NCBI RefSeq assembly: GCF_003324165.1
Contig: NW_025407840.1
Location: 604,385 to 668,384 of the forward strand
Direction of reading: 5' to 3'
Length of the DNA: 64,000 nt
From: Naegleria lovaniensis
Lineage: Eukaryota > Heterolobosea > Eutetramitea > Acrasida > Naegleriidae
Within the stretch, counting starts at the first letter, position 1. Each line of letters starts with the position of its first letter. A program made the position numbers and the translations under genes. Shown here in pieces: positions 10,005 to 22,499 of this stretch. The notes under the pieces were generated by a model that searched no databases, had not been told where the DNA came from, and saw nothing but the letters and a program-made list of their open reading frames with translations.

Positions 10005-11965
10005 ATGCGAAGATCATCCAATACGAATAGGGAAGGTCGTACCGTTGAGCAAGAAGAGAGACAACATCCAACCACTTCGGATTCCAACATGTTTTTAGAT
10101 TCATCCTTTGGATCATCGTCGCCTACAACAACATCACCATCACCGTCCACTCATTCAACATTTTCTAGTAATGTTGTTTCGGGAAATGTATATTCTAGAA
10201 ATTCAAAAACCGTTAAATTGGAACAAATGATTAAAGAGATTCAACAACATACATATTATAGAAGGCTACTGGATCAAGCGGAAAGGATGAATCGTAACGG
10301 ATCAACAACAGGAACATCATCGGAAATTTCATCCCACTCCATAAATGATGATCCAATTGGTGAAAATGAAGATGAAGATAAACAATCATTCACTCAGCTG
10401 CTACATAAATTGAGAAGACTTATTCTCTCGTCTCCCATCACACTCGGATCTGGAGATTATGAAACCAATCTTGGATGTATCAAAGACTCACTCCGTCAAT
10501 TTATTTGGCCTCTTCTATTGCATGACTCGGATCATTTATGTAGAGATAAAAGTTCAGTTTTTCATATCATCAAGAAAATTGACAAGCAACACGAACAATA
10601 TGAACAAGTAGAAAAGGATGTGGAGAGGTCAATGTTCAAATTTTTAGCTCCATTCTTTGGCAAATACAACAATCAAGTCATTTATGTGAATACTTCGAAT
10701 GCCAGCAGCAGCAGCAGTTTGAATGGAGGTGTCTCGAAACATACAGGATCAAAAACCATGAATCTTGAGCTGAGTTACAAGAGAAGAAATTTAAGCTTGG
10801 TCGTCAATTCAATCCTCCAACTGTACAAACGATTCCAAGATCAAGCTGAAAATTCCAATTTTTCAGAAGAAATTGTTCCACTCTACTATTTTCAAGGTTT
10901 TCACGAAATTTGTTCAGTTATGCTTTTGACATTCCAGGACAATTTAGAAACAACGTTTAGATGTTGCTATCGACTCGCAACCAACCATTTTTACGACTCT
11001 ATGCATTCTCCTAATTTAGATGAAGTCATCAGAAAATGTGCAATGATAATCACAATTTTGGAAGAGAGTGGTCATCATGACATTTGTGAAATTTTGAGAG
11101 ACAGTGGAATGGATCAGGGTCATTATGCACTGAGTTGGATTTTAACATGGTTTGCGCATGTTATTGAACAGGATTGTGGAGAGGACCATGAAGACTCGCC
11201 GTACAGCACGACGAATATTGCCTCTGAAAATTGTAGGTTTTTTTCTAATTTATGTAATTTTGGACCAAAGTTATCCATGAATTTTGTCCATGTGATGACT
11301 CGTATTAATTTTCAGTTACATCCACAGTCCCAAGCCTTTTCCTTGTACAAACGTTATTTGACGTATTTTTGGCTGTTGGAAACCCATTCTTTGTGGTGTA
11401 TGTTGCTGCAAGTGTAGTTATTGAGCGAAGAGAAGAATTATTAATTTTAAAAGAAGGAGGTTCTGCAACAACAGTTCGTCAAAAGTTAGCAGCCGTGTCT
11501 GGAGGAAGAACTGAAATTGATTTTCCATTCTCGGCAGATGAAGACGACGATGACATTAATTACATTGAATTTACTGTGATATTTGGCTTGTTAAATAGGT
11601 TTCCAAAGAATATTACTCCAAAATGGTTGGAACGAGTGGTGAAACGAGCGCTCAATCTTTGGAAGCATCATGATTACCGAAATTTGTGCTCTCCTGAAGA
11701 GTTCACCAATCCATTCCCATTTTCTTATTTATGTGAGTGTGAAGACTTTTCAAATTATCATGAATCGGTCGCTGATTATTGGAGAGATGAAGAAGAGGAA
11801 CGATTACTGCGTGAGGAAAAGGAGAGAGAGGAAGCAGAAAAGAGAAGAAAGGCTCAACAACAGCAATTATCAAAAGCATTCTTTTTGGGAGGTAGCATTG
11901 TGGTTGCTGCTGCTGCATTTTACTTTTCTGCTCAATCTTGGTTTTTTCATGCCACGTTCAAGTAA
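10005..11965 (+). CDS. TBC1D20-like Rab GTPase-activating protein, tail-anchored
   Basis: Stimulates GTP hydrolysis on a Rab; TBC1D20/Gyp8 relatives act on Rab1/Ypt1 at the ER-Golgi. Two exons: 10005-11232 and 11316-11965, joined by an 83-nt intron with donor GTAGGT and acceptor TTTCAG, giving 625 residues. Both catalytic fingers are visible: VEKDVER (IxxDxxR type, Arg about 208) and YYFQGFHEI (Gln about 297). ALSWILTWFAHV and, after the splice, LFDVFLAVGNPFFVVY match the TBC1D20 group. A charged coiled coil is followed by a hydrophobic segment (FFLGGSIVVAAAAFYFS) near the C-terminus, as in TBC1D20. The N-terminal 60 residues are Ser/Thr-rich and disordered. Confidence 0.85.
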
Positions 11966-12199
11966 GGGAGTTCATTTTTTTAAGGGCATTAGTTGTGCCG
12001 AGTGCTTGACTTACTTGTGCAGAACACACCCAAAGAATATTCCATTAAGGATTGTTAAATGGGTCTTCGATTTGTTCTCACGTCACAAGTGACACAATTC
12101 GAAGAAAAATTCCAAACTTGGAATATTTCTTGAAATGATTCATAATCATTAAATTCAACGACAGCAATACAAAATTTTCTAACAAAAAACATCAACAAG

Positions 12200-12493
12200 A
12201 TGGTGACCAACGATCACAAGATGCATTTTCACGGGATATCCCGAGACTTGCTTATCAAGTGGAAATTTCCATTCTTACTTGGCCTTTCAACCTTTGGGTT
12301 CTTCATGTTTGGCATGATGGAAACGTATCACTTCAACTATAATGCGAATAAATTCAGATATGATAATTATCATGAACATAAATTCAAAGGATTGCAACCT
12401 CCTTACATGACAAATTATTCTCGAGAATTATACAAATCCAAAGATCCAACACTTAAAATTGATTGGCATTCATTCAGAGAGGATGTGCAGTAA
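12200..12493 (+). CDS. Small single-pass membrane protein, 97 residues
   Basis: ATG start and one transmembrane helix (FPFLLGLSTFGFFMFGMM), followed by an aromatic, basic, Tyr/His/Asn-rich tail with conserved-looking PPYMTNYSREL. This size and layout fit accessory subunits of mitochondrial respiratory complexes, but no subunit was recognised. It lies between the TBC gene and the convergent RidA gene. Confidence 0.6.
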   Translation: MVTNDHKMHFHGISRDLLIKWKFPFLLGLSTFGFFMFGMMETYHFNYNANKFRYDNYHEHKFKGLQPPYMTNYSRELYKSKDPTLKIDWHSFREDVQ

Positions 12494-12672
12494 AGTAATC
12501 ACACAACTCATTGTGGGTTTAAAAAGATGGTCGCTTTGTGACTATCAATTTTATACTTTCAGATTTTATACTAAAACTCGCATTTCTATCAATTAGGTAC
12601 TTGAATAAATTAATCTGGAGCTTTGTGAATATGTATGACCTGTGTTTGCATGACATGTCTATGCATAAGAGT

Positions 12673-13264
12673 CTATTTCTTATAGGCAATTGCCTCAATT
12701 TCAACAAGAGCATTTCTTGGTAATTGTTTGACTGCAAAGCAGGCACGTGCAGGTTTGTTATCAACAAAATATTGCTCATAAATCTTGTTCACTATTCATG
12801 TCATCCATTTGAATGAATTTTATGAATTTCCCATCAATTGATCGATCAGTAATATTCATCATCATTGACAAACATAAAAAGAAATATATTATTATTCAAA
12901 AACAAAAAACCCAAAGCTTACCTTCCGCAAAGTGATCCATAGTGGTCAATAACACTGTGGTTTTTACGACATGACTAAATCCTGATCCAGCTTCATTCAA
13001 AACATTTCCTAAATTTTTCAAAGTTTGATGTGTTTGAGCCTTCACTGTTTCTATTTCATCATTCTCATGGGTTGTTGGACCTCCAGACACCAATTGACCT
13101 GTTTGTGGATCTAATCCAATTTGTCCACTCACAAAAATCAATCGTTCATTGAAAATACAAGCCTGAGAATATGGGCCGATCGCTTTTGGAGCTAACTCGG
13201 TATTAAATTGTTGATGATGATTTTGGAAAGAAGGAGTGGATGATGATCGATCGGATTCTGACAT
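12673..13264 (-). CDS. RidA/YjgF/UK114-family enamine deaminase
   Basis: RidA proteins hydrolyse reactive 2-aminoacrylate and related enamines made by PLP enzymes. Two exons: 13264-12922 and 12791-12673, donor GTAAGC, acceptor AATAG, phase 1, total 153 residues. The family signatures are present: [20 protein letters not shown], and, in exon 2, [22 protein letters not shown] split across two views: [11 protein letters not shown] with the substrate-binding Arg, then ALVEIEAIA. The frame is open further upstream but has only a TTG, preceded by TGA, so the ATG of MSESD at 13264 is the start. The first 25 residues form a Ser/Gln/His-rich extension; it is not a clear mitochondrial presequence. Confidence 0.88.
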
Positions 13265-13457
13265 TTTTTGTAAGAGAAAGTGTTGTTCATGGGGGTGAAA
13301 CGGTTGTGATGAAAAATGTGAGTTTGTTCGTGATGATGCAGGCAATCATTGATCAATTAAATTACGTCATCTAATTTGATGGTTTAGTACGCATTACAGT
13401 ACATACACCACACAGGTGGTTGCTTTGTAATCAACTTTGAAGTTCCTATCATCTTCC

Positions 13458-13724
13458 TTATGAAGAGATCTTGTGTTGGTCATGATGATGTAAATAAAAG
13501 GCTTCCATCTCGAAAAAAAGCGAATCTCTCACCCTCATCATTTCTTGATCATCATCATGAACGGTCCGTTTATGCTCAATCTCACCAACACCACCAATTG
13601 GTTGGAGTTTATTCATGATCGTATTGGCTATTTCAGAAAGGAAAGAGAAGCCGAAGAGCAGAACCAGGATGCTGAATTGGACGGTAGTAAGGAGAGTAAG
13701 TAATTTGAGTGATTGGATCATCAT
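13458..13724 (-). CDS. Possible small single-pass membrane protein, 88 residues
   Basis: From the first ATG the frame has a hydrophobic stretch (LLTLLTTVQFSILVLLFGF) followed by a polar His/Asp-rich tail. It lies between the RidA gene and a divergent ankyrin gene. No homologue was recognised. It could be chance. Confidence 0.35.
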   Translation of the reverse strand: MMIQSLKLLTLLTTVQFSILVLLFGFSFLSEIANTIMNKLQPIGGVGEIEHKRTVHDDDQEMMRVRDSLFFEMEAFYLHHHDQHKISS

Positions 13725-13907
13725 GTTATATTGATGATTCTCATCATTTTGAAACTTGTTGAATGTGAATATATTCACGTATGATGATTAATATTGGGAA
13801 GTTCATTGTGTGTTCATCCGATGATAGTCGTAACACCACAGCTCAGAGAAGAAAAGAAAGATTATGAAAATTACTTGAGCTCTTACTATAACAATGGCTT
13901 TGGCAAG

Positions 13908-16900
13908 ATGCCAAAAGCAAAAGCTGTATGTTGTTGTTGGTCTGTTGTTGTGTGAATTCATGTGAAAACTTTATAATGTCGTTGAATCATAACGATTGAA
14001 TTATGAAATCAATAATTTCAAAAAACATTGTTTTTAGGTCGAAAATAACAAGTACTCTGCTGGTTACGATTTCACTGCTGCCAAAGGAGATAAATTGACA
14101 CCATTGGCACGAATTTGGGTCGATCGAGACAAGAAACAAAGAAAACAAGCCAAACTGACTGGTGCTTCCTCTGCCACCGACAGTAAGGAAGAACAAGAAC
14201 TCGAGTCATTGTGCTTTTTGATTAGAGAACATTTTGATTTTGAGTTAAAATTCCACATTATTTGCATGCTTCCAACCTATACTGAGGTCAGCAACAGACG
14301 CGACTACCCTCACAAGAAATTGTTCAGCACTTACTTTGGTGGAGAGGAATCAACAGTCTACAGTATTAGGCGAGATCCTCTTTTGGTCACTTATCACAAA
14401 TATCGTCTCATTTCCAAGAGTTTTAATGTCAGAATGCAACATTATTTAATGTCATCACATAATGGTTGTGATGAATTGAACATGGCAAACATGTTTATGC
14501 ATTTGTACAATCAAAGAACAAATCAAATGGAAATAGAGGGAGATTTCAACTCCTTCATGTCAAAGATGGCTTATTTGTTGTGCTTTATCCACACCAAGAA
14601 GCTGTATTTGGCTAAAAAAGTTCTTGACTTTGAGCATACAAGCATTTATAATGAGTTCCCTAAGGTATTCAATTGCTTAAAGTCATGCTGGAATGAGCTG
14701 TATAGATTGAAAACTGATATGGATTTGGGTACCTTTGTATTGAATGGTTCCATTCCATACTACAGAATGAATTACTATCAAAGTTTAATAGATTCCGATA
14801 GTGAAGATGAAGAGGAAGATGGAAAGGAAACGAACAACAAGGAAGCTTCTACCACTGAGCAAGATACCGAGTCAGATGCAACAAGCAAAAAAGTTGAGCA
14901 TGACGAAAATCTATCTCAAGATGCCTTGAATGATGGCAGTCTCAGTGTGAATCTAAGAGAAGATGTTGGCGTCACTTCTGAAACTTTGGACCTCATTGAT
15001 GACGAAAGCAAGATGGCTGTTGCCAATAAGGGTCTCATGCAAGATGATGACATCACTACTGAACAAGATAATGGTTTTTTCGATGCAAAGGATAATGCGA
15101 CTGCAGATAATGAAGAGGATGAAGAAGTAACCGAGGAAACTCTCATGAACGAAATCGACACAAGAGCCACTTCGAACACCCTCTCCACCAATATTTCATT
15201 CAACAGATTATTTCTCAACTCTTCTCAAAAACAAGATTTGGAGTACCAGAGAATCCAAAAGCAAATGGCCAAGAAGTTCAACGGTTTACAAGTTGAAGGT
15301 AAGTTTAGTTTGAAAACCACACATATGTGTCTCATTCATGAATGTAGATGGAGAATTTAAAGTTGATTTTGAAAACAATGACTTGAAAGTACGTATCAAT
15401 ATCACCATTTTTGCTGATAACCAAATTGTGACAATGTTACCTATCATGATATTTTCTGCTCAATCGATAGGTCGTTAATCCAAGAGAATTGTACAACCAA
15501 TTTTTCCATAAGGCAGGAGATATACCAGCAGTGTATAGATACGAAACCTACTCATCATTGAGCACTTTCTATCAAACCATTGCTCCAATTTATTCGTATG
15601 AGACATACTTGTGTGCTCTTTTGAGACTCAAATTACGCACAATACTTCCAGCCTTATTCAATAGCGATTTTTATGCTGACAACTATCAAATCTTCCGTTC
15701 TTTGACTTTAGTGAACTTGACTTATTGCAATTCTTTCAACAACTTGTTACTTCATATTTTACTTGAAAATGGAAAGGAAGTACCAAAAGATGTCACTATC
15801 AAAGAGAATGCTACATTTACCTCAACATGTGGAATTCAAGAGTTGTCTTTTGTTAACTTTACGTTTGACCAATTGTTAGTTATTTTCAGCAATGATCGTT
15901 CCTACTACCCCTCATCGGTAAGTATTCGATTTGTCATGATTGTTTACCTTATCGTATACTTGAAATTCATAATGGAAAATCATGTAGAGCAATTATGATT
16001 CTCCAACAAAAGATCCATGTGCCCTTAAAGGCTTGAATATTTTCGCCAAAATGGATGAAGCAAAGAAAAACTATATTTTCTCTTCTCTTGGAAACACTGT
16101 TTCTCGTGTGAATTTATACTTTTATGGTGATTACATTTACACACTTTCTCCAGAGACATTCTTATTCTCCAATTTCACACCTAACGTAACCGATCTCAGA
16201 ATCTCTGCAAAGACCAGAGAAAACAGCACTGTTGGTGCTCAAGTGAACACTGTATGCAATTCGTGTGTGGGTGAATTTAGTGCCGAATATTTCCAGAAAC
16301 GTTTCAAAAAAATCATCATGTTGGCAGAAGGAAAGCCTCAAAAAGAAGTGAATTGGAAAGCTGGTAATGACGTTTCTTATCAACAAGATGAGGAAGGAGG
16401 TTTGAATAATGTCCTATTCAATCCAAAACTTCCTGTAGTTGAGGAAGACGCTGTGCCTTCTAGCTCACCAACTCTCACTCTCAGAATCATGTTGATGTGT
16501 CAAATGACCAAGGATCTTTTGAATACATTCCTTGAACATTCGGGATTGATTTTCGAAAAGTTGCCAATATCCAACTTCCTTCTTACTCAATCCAACGGTT
16601 TCCCAATTGCTCAAAAGAAGGCCTTTATCGACACATTATTGAATGATCGCAAGCTTCCATTGAATGCCATTGATACGTTTTCCTATGATTTCACTGAAGA
16701 GAAACGTATCCTTGAAGAGTATTTGGTTTACCTTGCCAACAGCAACGATGGCCGTTTGTTAGGTCTAGAAAATATCTCTGGTGATTCCACATTTACTTGG
16801 TTGATGACCTTAATGTATTATGGATGGGATTTCTTGAAGGATAATAGAGTATTCGAAGAATTAATGTTGGGTGCTCAATTGAGTTGTGGTCGGCTCGGAA

Positions 16901-18069
16901 ATAACAGTACTGAAGGAGAATCTTGCGCAGCCCTTACAGAGCTTTTTATGGCCAAGATGTTTTATGAGAACATGGACAAGAAATCATTTATTGACTTTTT
17001 GCTCACCAAATGCAAATTCAACTACAGTGGAGACATGGAACAGTTGTTGGAGCAAGTAGAAACTGAGTGCTCTCAACAAGACTTCCAACTTTTGGAGAAG
17101 TGCGAAACTGAGGACGATCAAACCAAGAGAAATCTTCAGCTATTCTTTACTTACATTACTCGACCAAAGAAAGATGTGGCTACTTTTGAAAGTCAAGTTC
17201 TTCAATTAACCCCAGATAAGCTCTTTGTCTTGTTGATTACTGCAGTGTCAGACCGAGATTTGAAGAAATTTGACACCATCTTGACATTGGGGCATTCGAT
17301 CAAGGACTTTAATCAAGTTTTCGACAAGACTACTCGCATGCAAATAACAAATAGATATAGCCAAAATGATAGCTATGCGCTCTCATTACCATCCTACAAA
17401 TACACATCCTCTGGTGTAGACAAGGTTGACATTGTCAATTCCAAAGCACTTCAATTGAAGTTCAGCAGAAGAAAGCAGGCTTTAAGAATGATTTATGAAC
17501 AAGGACTTCCATTGGATCACACATTCTCCATTGCTGAACTTGACAATACCATTATTGACACAGAGATGGATACCCTTGAGGTTACTCTTTTCCACTACCT
17601 ACTCGTCTCAGCCAGCGTGCCTAATAGCGTTGTCCTCACTGTTCTTGAACGATTAAGCCCAGAACAATTATTGTTCCAAGATACAAATGGTAATAATGCA
17701 CTCCACCTTTCTGTGATGCAATTATTCACTTATCAAGAACTTTATTCTATCATGTTGAAGAAACAACCAAAGCTTGTCAACATGATGAACAATGAACTCA
17801 ACACCCCACTCCACTTTGCTTGCTATCAAAGTGTTGATACTTTATTCATTGTTGGTAAACGATTGGTACAAGAATACAATGGCAGAACTGACGTGGTAAA
17901 TGGCCTCGGCTTGACACCTTATGAAGTGGCTGCCGCAAGTATTTTGAGAGATGTATTGAGTGGTGGAAGCGGTGTCTCTGGTTGGAGTCACTTTGATTTG
18001 AGTTGGCTTTTACCTCCAAAAGGACAAACCAAAGAGGAAATGTTTAAACAGATGCTGCAAAGAAAGTAA
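13908..18069 (+). CDS. Large protein with C-terminal ankyrin repeats, five exons
   Basis: Function not recognised. Exons: 13908-13925 (only MPKAKA), 14038-15298, 15348-15388, 15471-15917 and 15988-18069. Phases agree throughout and give 1282 residues. The N-terminal 220 residues are a novel helical-looking region. An acidic Asp/Glu/Thr-rich linker (about 235-390) follows, with DSDSEDEEEDGKE near its start. A further large domain runs from about 420 to 1100. Ankyrin-like repeats sit at about 1150-1245: NGNNALHLSVMQ, NELNTPLHFACYQS and GLTPYEVAAASIL. The first exon is tiny but needed, because no other ATG in phase precedes exon 2. A scaffold role is possible; there is no enzyme motif. Confidence 0.75.
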
Positions 18070-18203
18070 GGTTGGGGCCAAGCTCTTTCAGAATAATATT
18101 GACTATTGTGAGCCCAACAGGATTTCTTTTGTAAAAAATCACAAAGCTGTGCATTAAACATTTTTTCACTTCCTGTGAAAGTTGGAAGTGCACACCAAAA
18201 AAA

Positions 18204-21200
18204 ATGCCTTCAAGCTCGCCTGTTATGGACGATGACGACTCCACTGTCGATATGATTGATGAGGAAGAAGATCATCATCCTTCTTCCGTTCAATCAAAAG
18301 CACAACATACATCTAAAAATTCATCTGCATCATCATCACATTCCGAAACACTTGCTCGGGATGTAAAGGAATTGATGAAGATTGCGAAAGGCTTGTTAGA
18401 GTTGAAACAAAAAATCCCTTCGGGATCCAATCTAACCAATCAGCATGTAGCAAAATTGTACAAATATTTGGACGATAACAAACTGAACAAGTCTTTGAAA
18501 GAACTCAAACTCATTCTCTCCCAATATATGGCAAAATCTGATTTTGATTCCTTGTTCAGTTTCGTACAGACATATTTCTTGGCTTGTAGAAATTTGAATG
18601 ATTCCGAAGCATCGTATCATTTGAATGGCTCTTCTGGAGGATCTTCCAGTTCTGGCTCTTCGTTTTCTTCTGATATTGAAAAATTAGCTCGTGAACGAAC
18701 ATTTATTTTGAAATGTTTGGTGAGTTGGATGTTTGAAGGAAGAATTGAAGGAAGAGTTGCAAAGAATGGGCTTTTTATCATTTATGAAGAACTGGACTAT
18801 ATACCTGATAACATGCTGATTTCACTCATTCAAGTAATTTACAAATTATTCAAGGATGGCTCCTGTGCATTTGACGAATTTTCTCCTGTGAATGGATCCC
18901 ACAATTTTGACAATGTTGTTGAGAATAGTGCAGGACTCGTACTGGATGTATGGTCCCAATGCATTTCTACAGTCATGTCAAAAGATGAAATTGAAATCAA
19001 TGCAAAATCAAAGAAAAAGAAAAAAACAGACGAGTACAAGACGACCGTCATCAAGGACATTTGTTCTTGCGATTGGTCTCAAAAGGTACTTGCCTTTGCC
19101 AATGCTTTCAAAGATATGCCATTAACGGAAGTAGAGTTGGATATTGTATTGGACAAGTTACTATGCTATCTTCAAAAAATGAATCTCAACGATTCAGCTC
19201 CTCTCATCTATCAATTGCTACTACTCTCCTCAAGAGGAAAGAAACAAAAAATCTTGCAAGGCATTATTTCATATTTTGACAGTATCGAAAAAGAAAAGAG
19301 AAGAAATTCACTTGGTTACAACGAAGATTCTATTCTCAATTTAGAGGGAACTGTTCTGCATTTCATAGATTATGCCACTAAACAAAATCAAGATTTAGCC
19401 TCTGAAATGTTGAAGCTTATCAAGAATGAGCCAAGTTCAGCTCTTAATACTTTCAAAGTCTCATTTCTGTTGATTATTTCAAGTTTGACAAATTTCGAAG
19501 AAAAAACATTCAAGCTGTTAAAGTCACTGGTTGAGGAAGACTACAGACATTCTTCAAAGTCTCGAATTTTCATTACAGAAGAGGAACAAACGTCATTAAC
19601 AATCAGTGCTACCTCAAGCAAAGTCATTATGGACACCGTCAAAAAGTGTGGAAGAGGGCGAGATTTTATGGTGAAATCTGTAGTTGATTTTGCATGCTAT
19701 TTACTGGACTCAAAAAAACCAAAGACCGAAGATGCTACGGCGGTAACATTAAGTACTCAAGCATTGCATCCTCACTCGCTAGGTTTAGAAATTTTGGGCA
19801 AAATTTTCGAGATCAATCATGTAGTTCGATCAGACATCCTATCGAGGATATTCAATCGTGTGGTGACAAATTATGGTAATATTGAAAAGTATATCGAATT
19901 ATTGACAAGCCTTGCTTTGAACCAAACATCGTGCCTCTTGGATCATATTTCCAAGCTGAAGGAGACCATTGAGTATCTTTCTACCATGCCAACGGACATT
20001 GCTAAAGCTCTCCTCGCTGCAGTACAGCCACTCTATAAGACCAGTCAAGAATTTCAGGATCAAGTAGTTCTCGTTCTTCGAAAATCCATGTACAATCGAG
20101 AGTTGGATTCTAGACAAGTGGCTCTAAGCGGTTTTTTACAAATTTTACTTTCTTATGGTGAATTAGATGATGTGAGCTCTCATAGAAATGTAGGAAGTAG
20201 CAGCAGCAGTAGTAGTAGTAGCAGCTCCAATCATTCAAAACCAAGCTCTGTAGATTTGGAAATTATTGGTTTTTTACGAAGATGTCTCAGTATGCAAACA
20301 CCTATAAGACAAGCACTCTACCGTGGCCTTTCTCGTGTTGTACAGAAAAAACCTTACGTTCTGAAAGAGATATGTCCAGTGGCTATTGATCAATTTAAAA
20401 AGTACGTCTCCATGAACGATGACAATGAAGTTGATGGCTTCTTTTTAGATAGCTGCATTGATTCAAAGACGATGACCATTATTGAACCAATACCTGATTT
20501 ATTAATGCTAATTGCTGATTGTTCGTCGCCAGAAGATGGAGCTATTTATGATATTCTTCTTGGCTTCATTCAGTTTTTCCTTCATAAAGGACTTTCTGAC
20601 TTTGGAATTGATTCTCCTTTTGATGATTCACACGAAGGTAGAAAGAATAGGTTGATAGCAACTCTTTACGTAGGCTGTATTGAATCTATACTTTACTTTG
20701 CAATAGTGATTATGGTTAATGATAAGGATAACAACAATTCAATTCCAGATATAATAGACCAATGTTGGGAAAAGTATTCAAAGGTGTTGGAGAATTTAAC
20801 CAAGAAGAGTGCTTCTAAAAAGAAAACAACTGAAAAATTTGACTATACAGAGTTCCTTCCTGAACTTAGTTCTATATTTTGTAAAAATATATTGGAGGAA
20901 GCTGCAAGAAAAACTGAGAAATCCAAAGAGAAGAAAGATGATCATGCATTGACAGATAGCAAATTTCACATGTACATTTTCAAACTGATAACAAAGAAAA
21001 TCAAAATGGCAAAAAAGGGACAACAGCCTCTTGAAGATAAGGACATGCTCGATTTATGCCGTTCTGTTTACTCGTTTTTGATCAGAATGTCAAACGTTGT
21101 TTCTAAAACCAGCAGCGAGAGTGATTCATCTAAAACCAAGGAAGCAGAAAAGAAAGAAAAAGTTACTGCTCTTGCTACTGAATCCTTTGAGGATTTAATC

Positions 21201-22499
21201 AAAATGAAATTTCAGTCAAGCACCCAAAGAGAAGCTGTTAAATTTTTAGAAGGATTTATCTCTGTTGGAAAAAACACTCCCCCTATGGAGGATGATGATC
21301 AACGAATTTGTCATTTCATGAGATTCTTACAAAAGATAGCTACCAATATGATTCAACAGAAGTCCTATGTGACTGCAACATGTTTCATACGTCTTCTCAC
21401 TACGCTGGCACATTTATTGCGAAACAAAACAATGTTTTTGGAAAAGGAAGGTCACTATCAGTGGATTACTGATATATGCAAAACGAAAGAATTTGAAGAC
21501 AAGGAATTAGGAAGAGCTCTCATCAATCATCTGGTCTTAATAGCATGCATATTTTCAGACATGACCAAGATTCATGAAATAGCTTCAGATGTTCTTGGAA
21601 AAGTTGGGCACTTTGAAAATTCTGGTGTATCATCTGTCTCTAACATGCTTGTAATTAATTGCCCTTCTGAATCAGCAGATGTTTTGATTTCATATTTTAA
21701 TGTCATTGTGGATGATTTAGATTGGAAGTTCCAACGATTGGAAAGTATCAAGAAAGAGCTAGATGGATACGAAACCATGAAACACAGCATTTTTCATCAA
21801 GCTGCTGTGTTAATTGATTCCATTGAAAAGCTAGCGAGTGCAACTCTCCCAATTGAAGTGAGTGACAAGCTCTTCACTCCACTCATCAAGTATTTTACCT
21901 TAATTGCATCATTTACAGATACATATTTAAACGCTCCCAAAGATACAGAGCTGCCTGAAGAACTTGTGGACTTACTTGATCAATGTGGCCGTTTTACAAG
22001 CTCGTGCTATTCATTTATTAATTATCATAATGGTGAGGAAGAGGTTTCCTCCATGAAAGCTCTTAGAGAAGCAAGAAATATTCCAGAACTCGTCTTTAGA
22101 ATGGAAACGTCTGAAAAGAATTTAATTTTACTTTCCAAAAATTTGAATGTGAATCTGTTGACAAATTACAAACGTTCTCAGGTTCGATCTTTCATCATTG
22201 ACCAGCACAAGATCGATGTTGCTGGCGAAGAAAAGAAGAAGAAGAAAAAATCAAAAAAGGAGGCGGATGACGATGAAAATGATGGTGACAACCAAGAGGA
22301 TGACATGAAACCAAAGAAGAAAAAATCAAAGAAAAAGAAAGCAGCAAATAATGATAGTGATGTCGACATGGAGGAGCAAAATGAGGATGAGAACGAGTAT
22401 CGTGAGGCGAGAAAATCTTCGAAAAAGAAAAATCCAGCTACAAAACGAAAATCTGCCGACTCCTCTACCACCAGTTCAAAGAAAAGTAAGGCGAAGTAA
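18204..22499 (+). CDS. FANCI: FANCI homologue, Fanconi anaemia ID-complex subunit
   Basis: FANCI pairs with FANCD2; the monoubiquitinated clamp acts in interstrand-crosslink repair. A single exon of 1431 residues, close to the roughly 1330-residue animal protein. Recognition rests on the central helical block: GLEILGKIFEINHVVRSDIL, IFNRVVTNYGNIEKYIELL, TIEYLSTMPTDIAKALL, AAVQPLYKTSQEFQDQ, and above all VLVLRKSMYNRELDSRQVAL followed by SGFLQILL, which parallels the human LVLRKAMF...LDARKSAVAGFLLLL region. The N-terminus is acidic and Ser-rich. The C-terminus is a long Lys/Glu/Asp tail with several KKKKK runs, suitable for nuclear import and DNA binding. A Ser run lies near residue 675. The ubiquitinated lysine was not located by eye. 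Confidence 0.85.
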   Translation: MPSSSPVMDDDDSTVDMIDEEEDHHPSSVQSKAQHTSKNSSASSSHSETLARDVKELMKIAKGLLELKQKIPSGSNLTNQHVAKLYKYLDDNKLNKSLKELKLILSQYMAKSDFDSLFSFVQTYFLACRNLNDSEASYHLNGSSGGSSSSGSSFSSDIEKLARERTFILKCLVSWMFEGRIEGRVAKNGLFIIYEELDYIPDNMLISLIQVIYKLFKDGSCAFDEFSPVNGSHNFDNVVENSAGLVLDVWSQCISTVMSKDEIEINAKSKKKKKTDEYKTTVIKDICSCDWSQKVLAFANAFKDMPLTEVELDIVLDKLLCYLQKMNLNDSAPLIYQLLLLSSRGKKQKILQGIISYFDSIEKEKRRNSLGYNEDSILNLEGTVLHFIDYATKQNQDLASEMLKLIKNEPSSALNTFKVSFLLIISSLTNFEEKTFKLLKSLVEEDYRHSSKSRIFITEEEQTSLTISATSSKVIMDTVKKCGRGRDFMVKSVVDFACYLLDSKKPKTEDATAVTLSTQALHPHSLGLEILGKIFEINHVVRSDILSRIFNRVVTNYGNIEKYIELLTSLALNQTSCLLDHISKLKETIEYLSTMPTDIAKALLAAVQPLYKTSQEFQDQVVLVLRKSMYNRELDSRQVALSGFLQILLSYGELDDVSSHRNVGSSSSSSSSSSSNHSKPSSVDLEIIGFLRRCLSMQTPIRQALYRGLSRVVQKKPYVLKEICPVAIDQFKKYVSMNDDNEVDGFFLDSCIDSKTMTIIEPIPDLLMLIADCSSPEDGAIYDILLGFIQFFLHKGLSDFGIDSPFDDSHEGRKNRLIATLYVGCIESILYFAIVIMVNDKDNNNSIPDIIDQCWEKYSKVLENLTKKSASKKKTTEKFDYTEFLPELSSIFCKNILEEAARKTEKSKEKKDDHALTDSKFHMYIFKLITKKIKMAKKGQQPLEDKDMLDLCRSVYSFLIRMSNVVSKTSSESDSSKTKEAEKKEKVTALATESFEDLIKMKFQSSTQREAVKFLEGFISVGKNTPPMEDDDQRICHFMRFLQKIATNMIQQKSYVTATCFIRLLTTLAHLLRNKTMFLEKEGHYQWITDICKTKEFEDKELGRALINHLVLIACIFSDMTKIHEIASDVLGKVGHFENSGVSSVSNMLVINCPSESADVLISYFNVIVDDLDWKFQRLESIKKELDGYETMKHSIFHQAAVLIDSIEKLASATLPIEVSDKLFTPLIKYFTLIASFTDTYLNAPKDTELPEELVDLLDQCGRFTSSCYSFINYHNGEEEVSSMKALREARNIPELVFRMETSEKNLILLSKNLNVNLLTNYKRSQVRSFIIDQHKIDVAGEEKKKKKKSKKEADDDENDGDNQEDDMKPKKKKSKKKKAANNDSDVDMEEQNEDENEYREARKSSKKKNPATKRKSADSSTTSSKKSKAK

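Noticed and set aside
13265-13345. Longer N-terminus of the RidA gene
   Set aside because: The extension begins at TTG directly after an in-frame TGA and contains no ATG.
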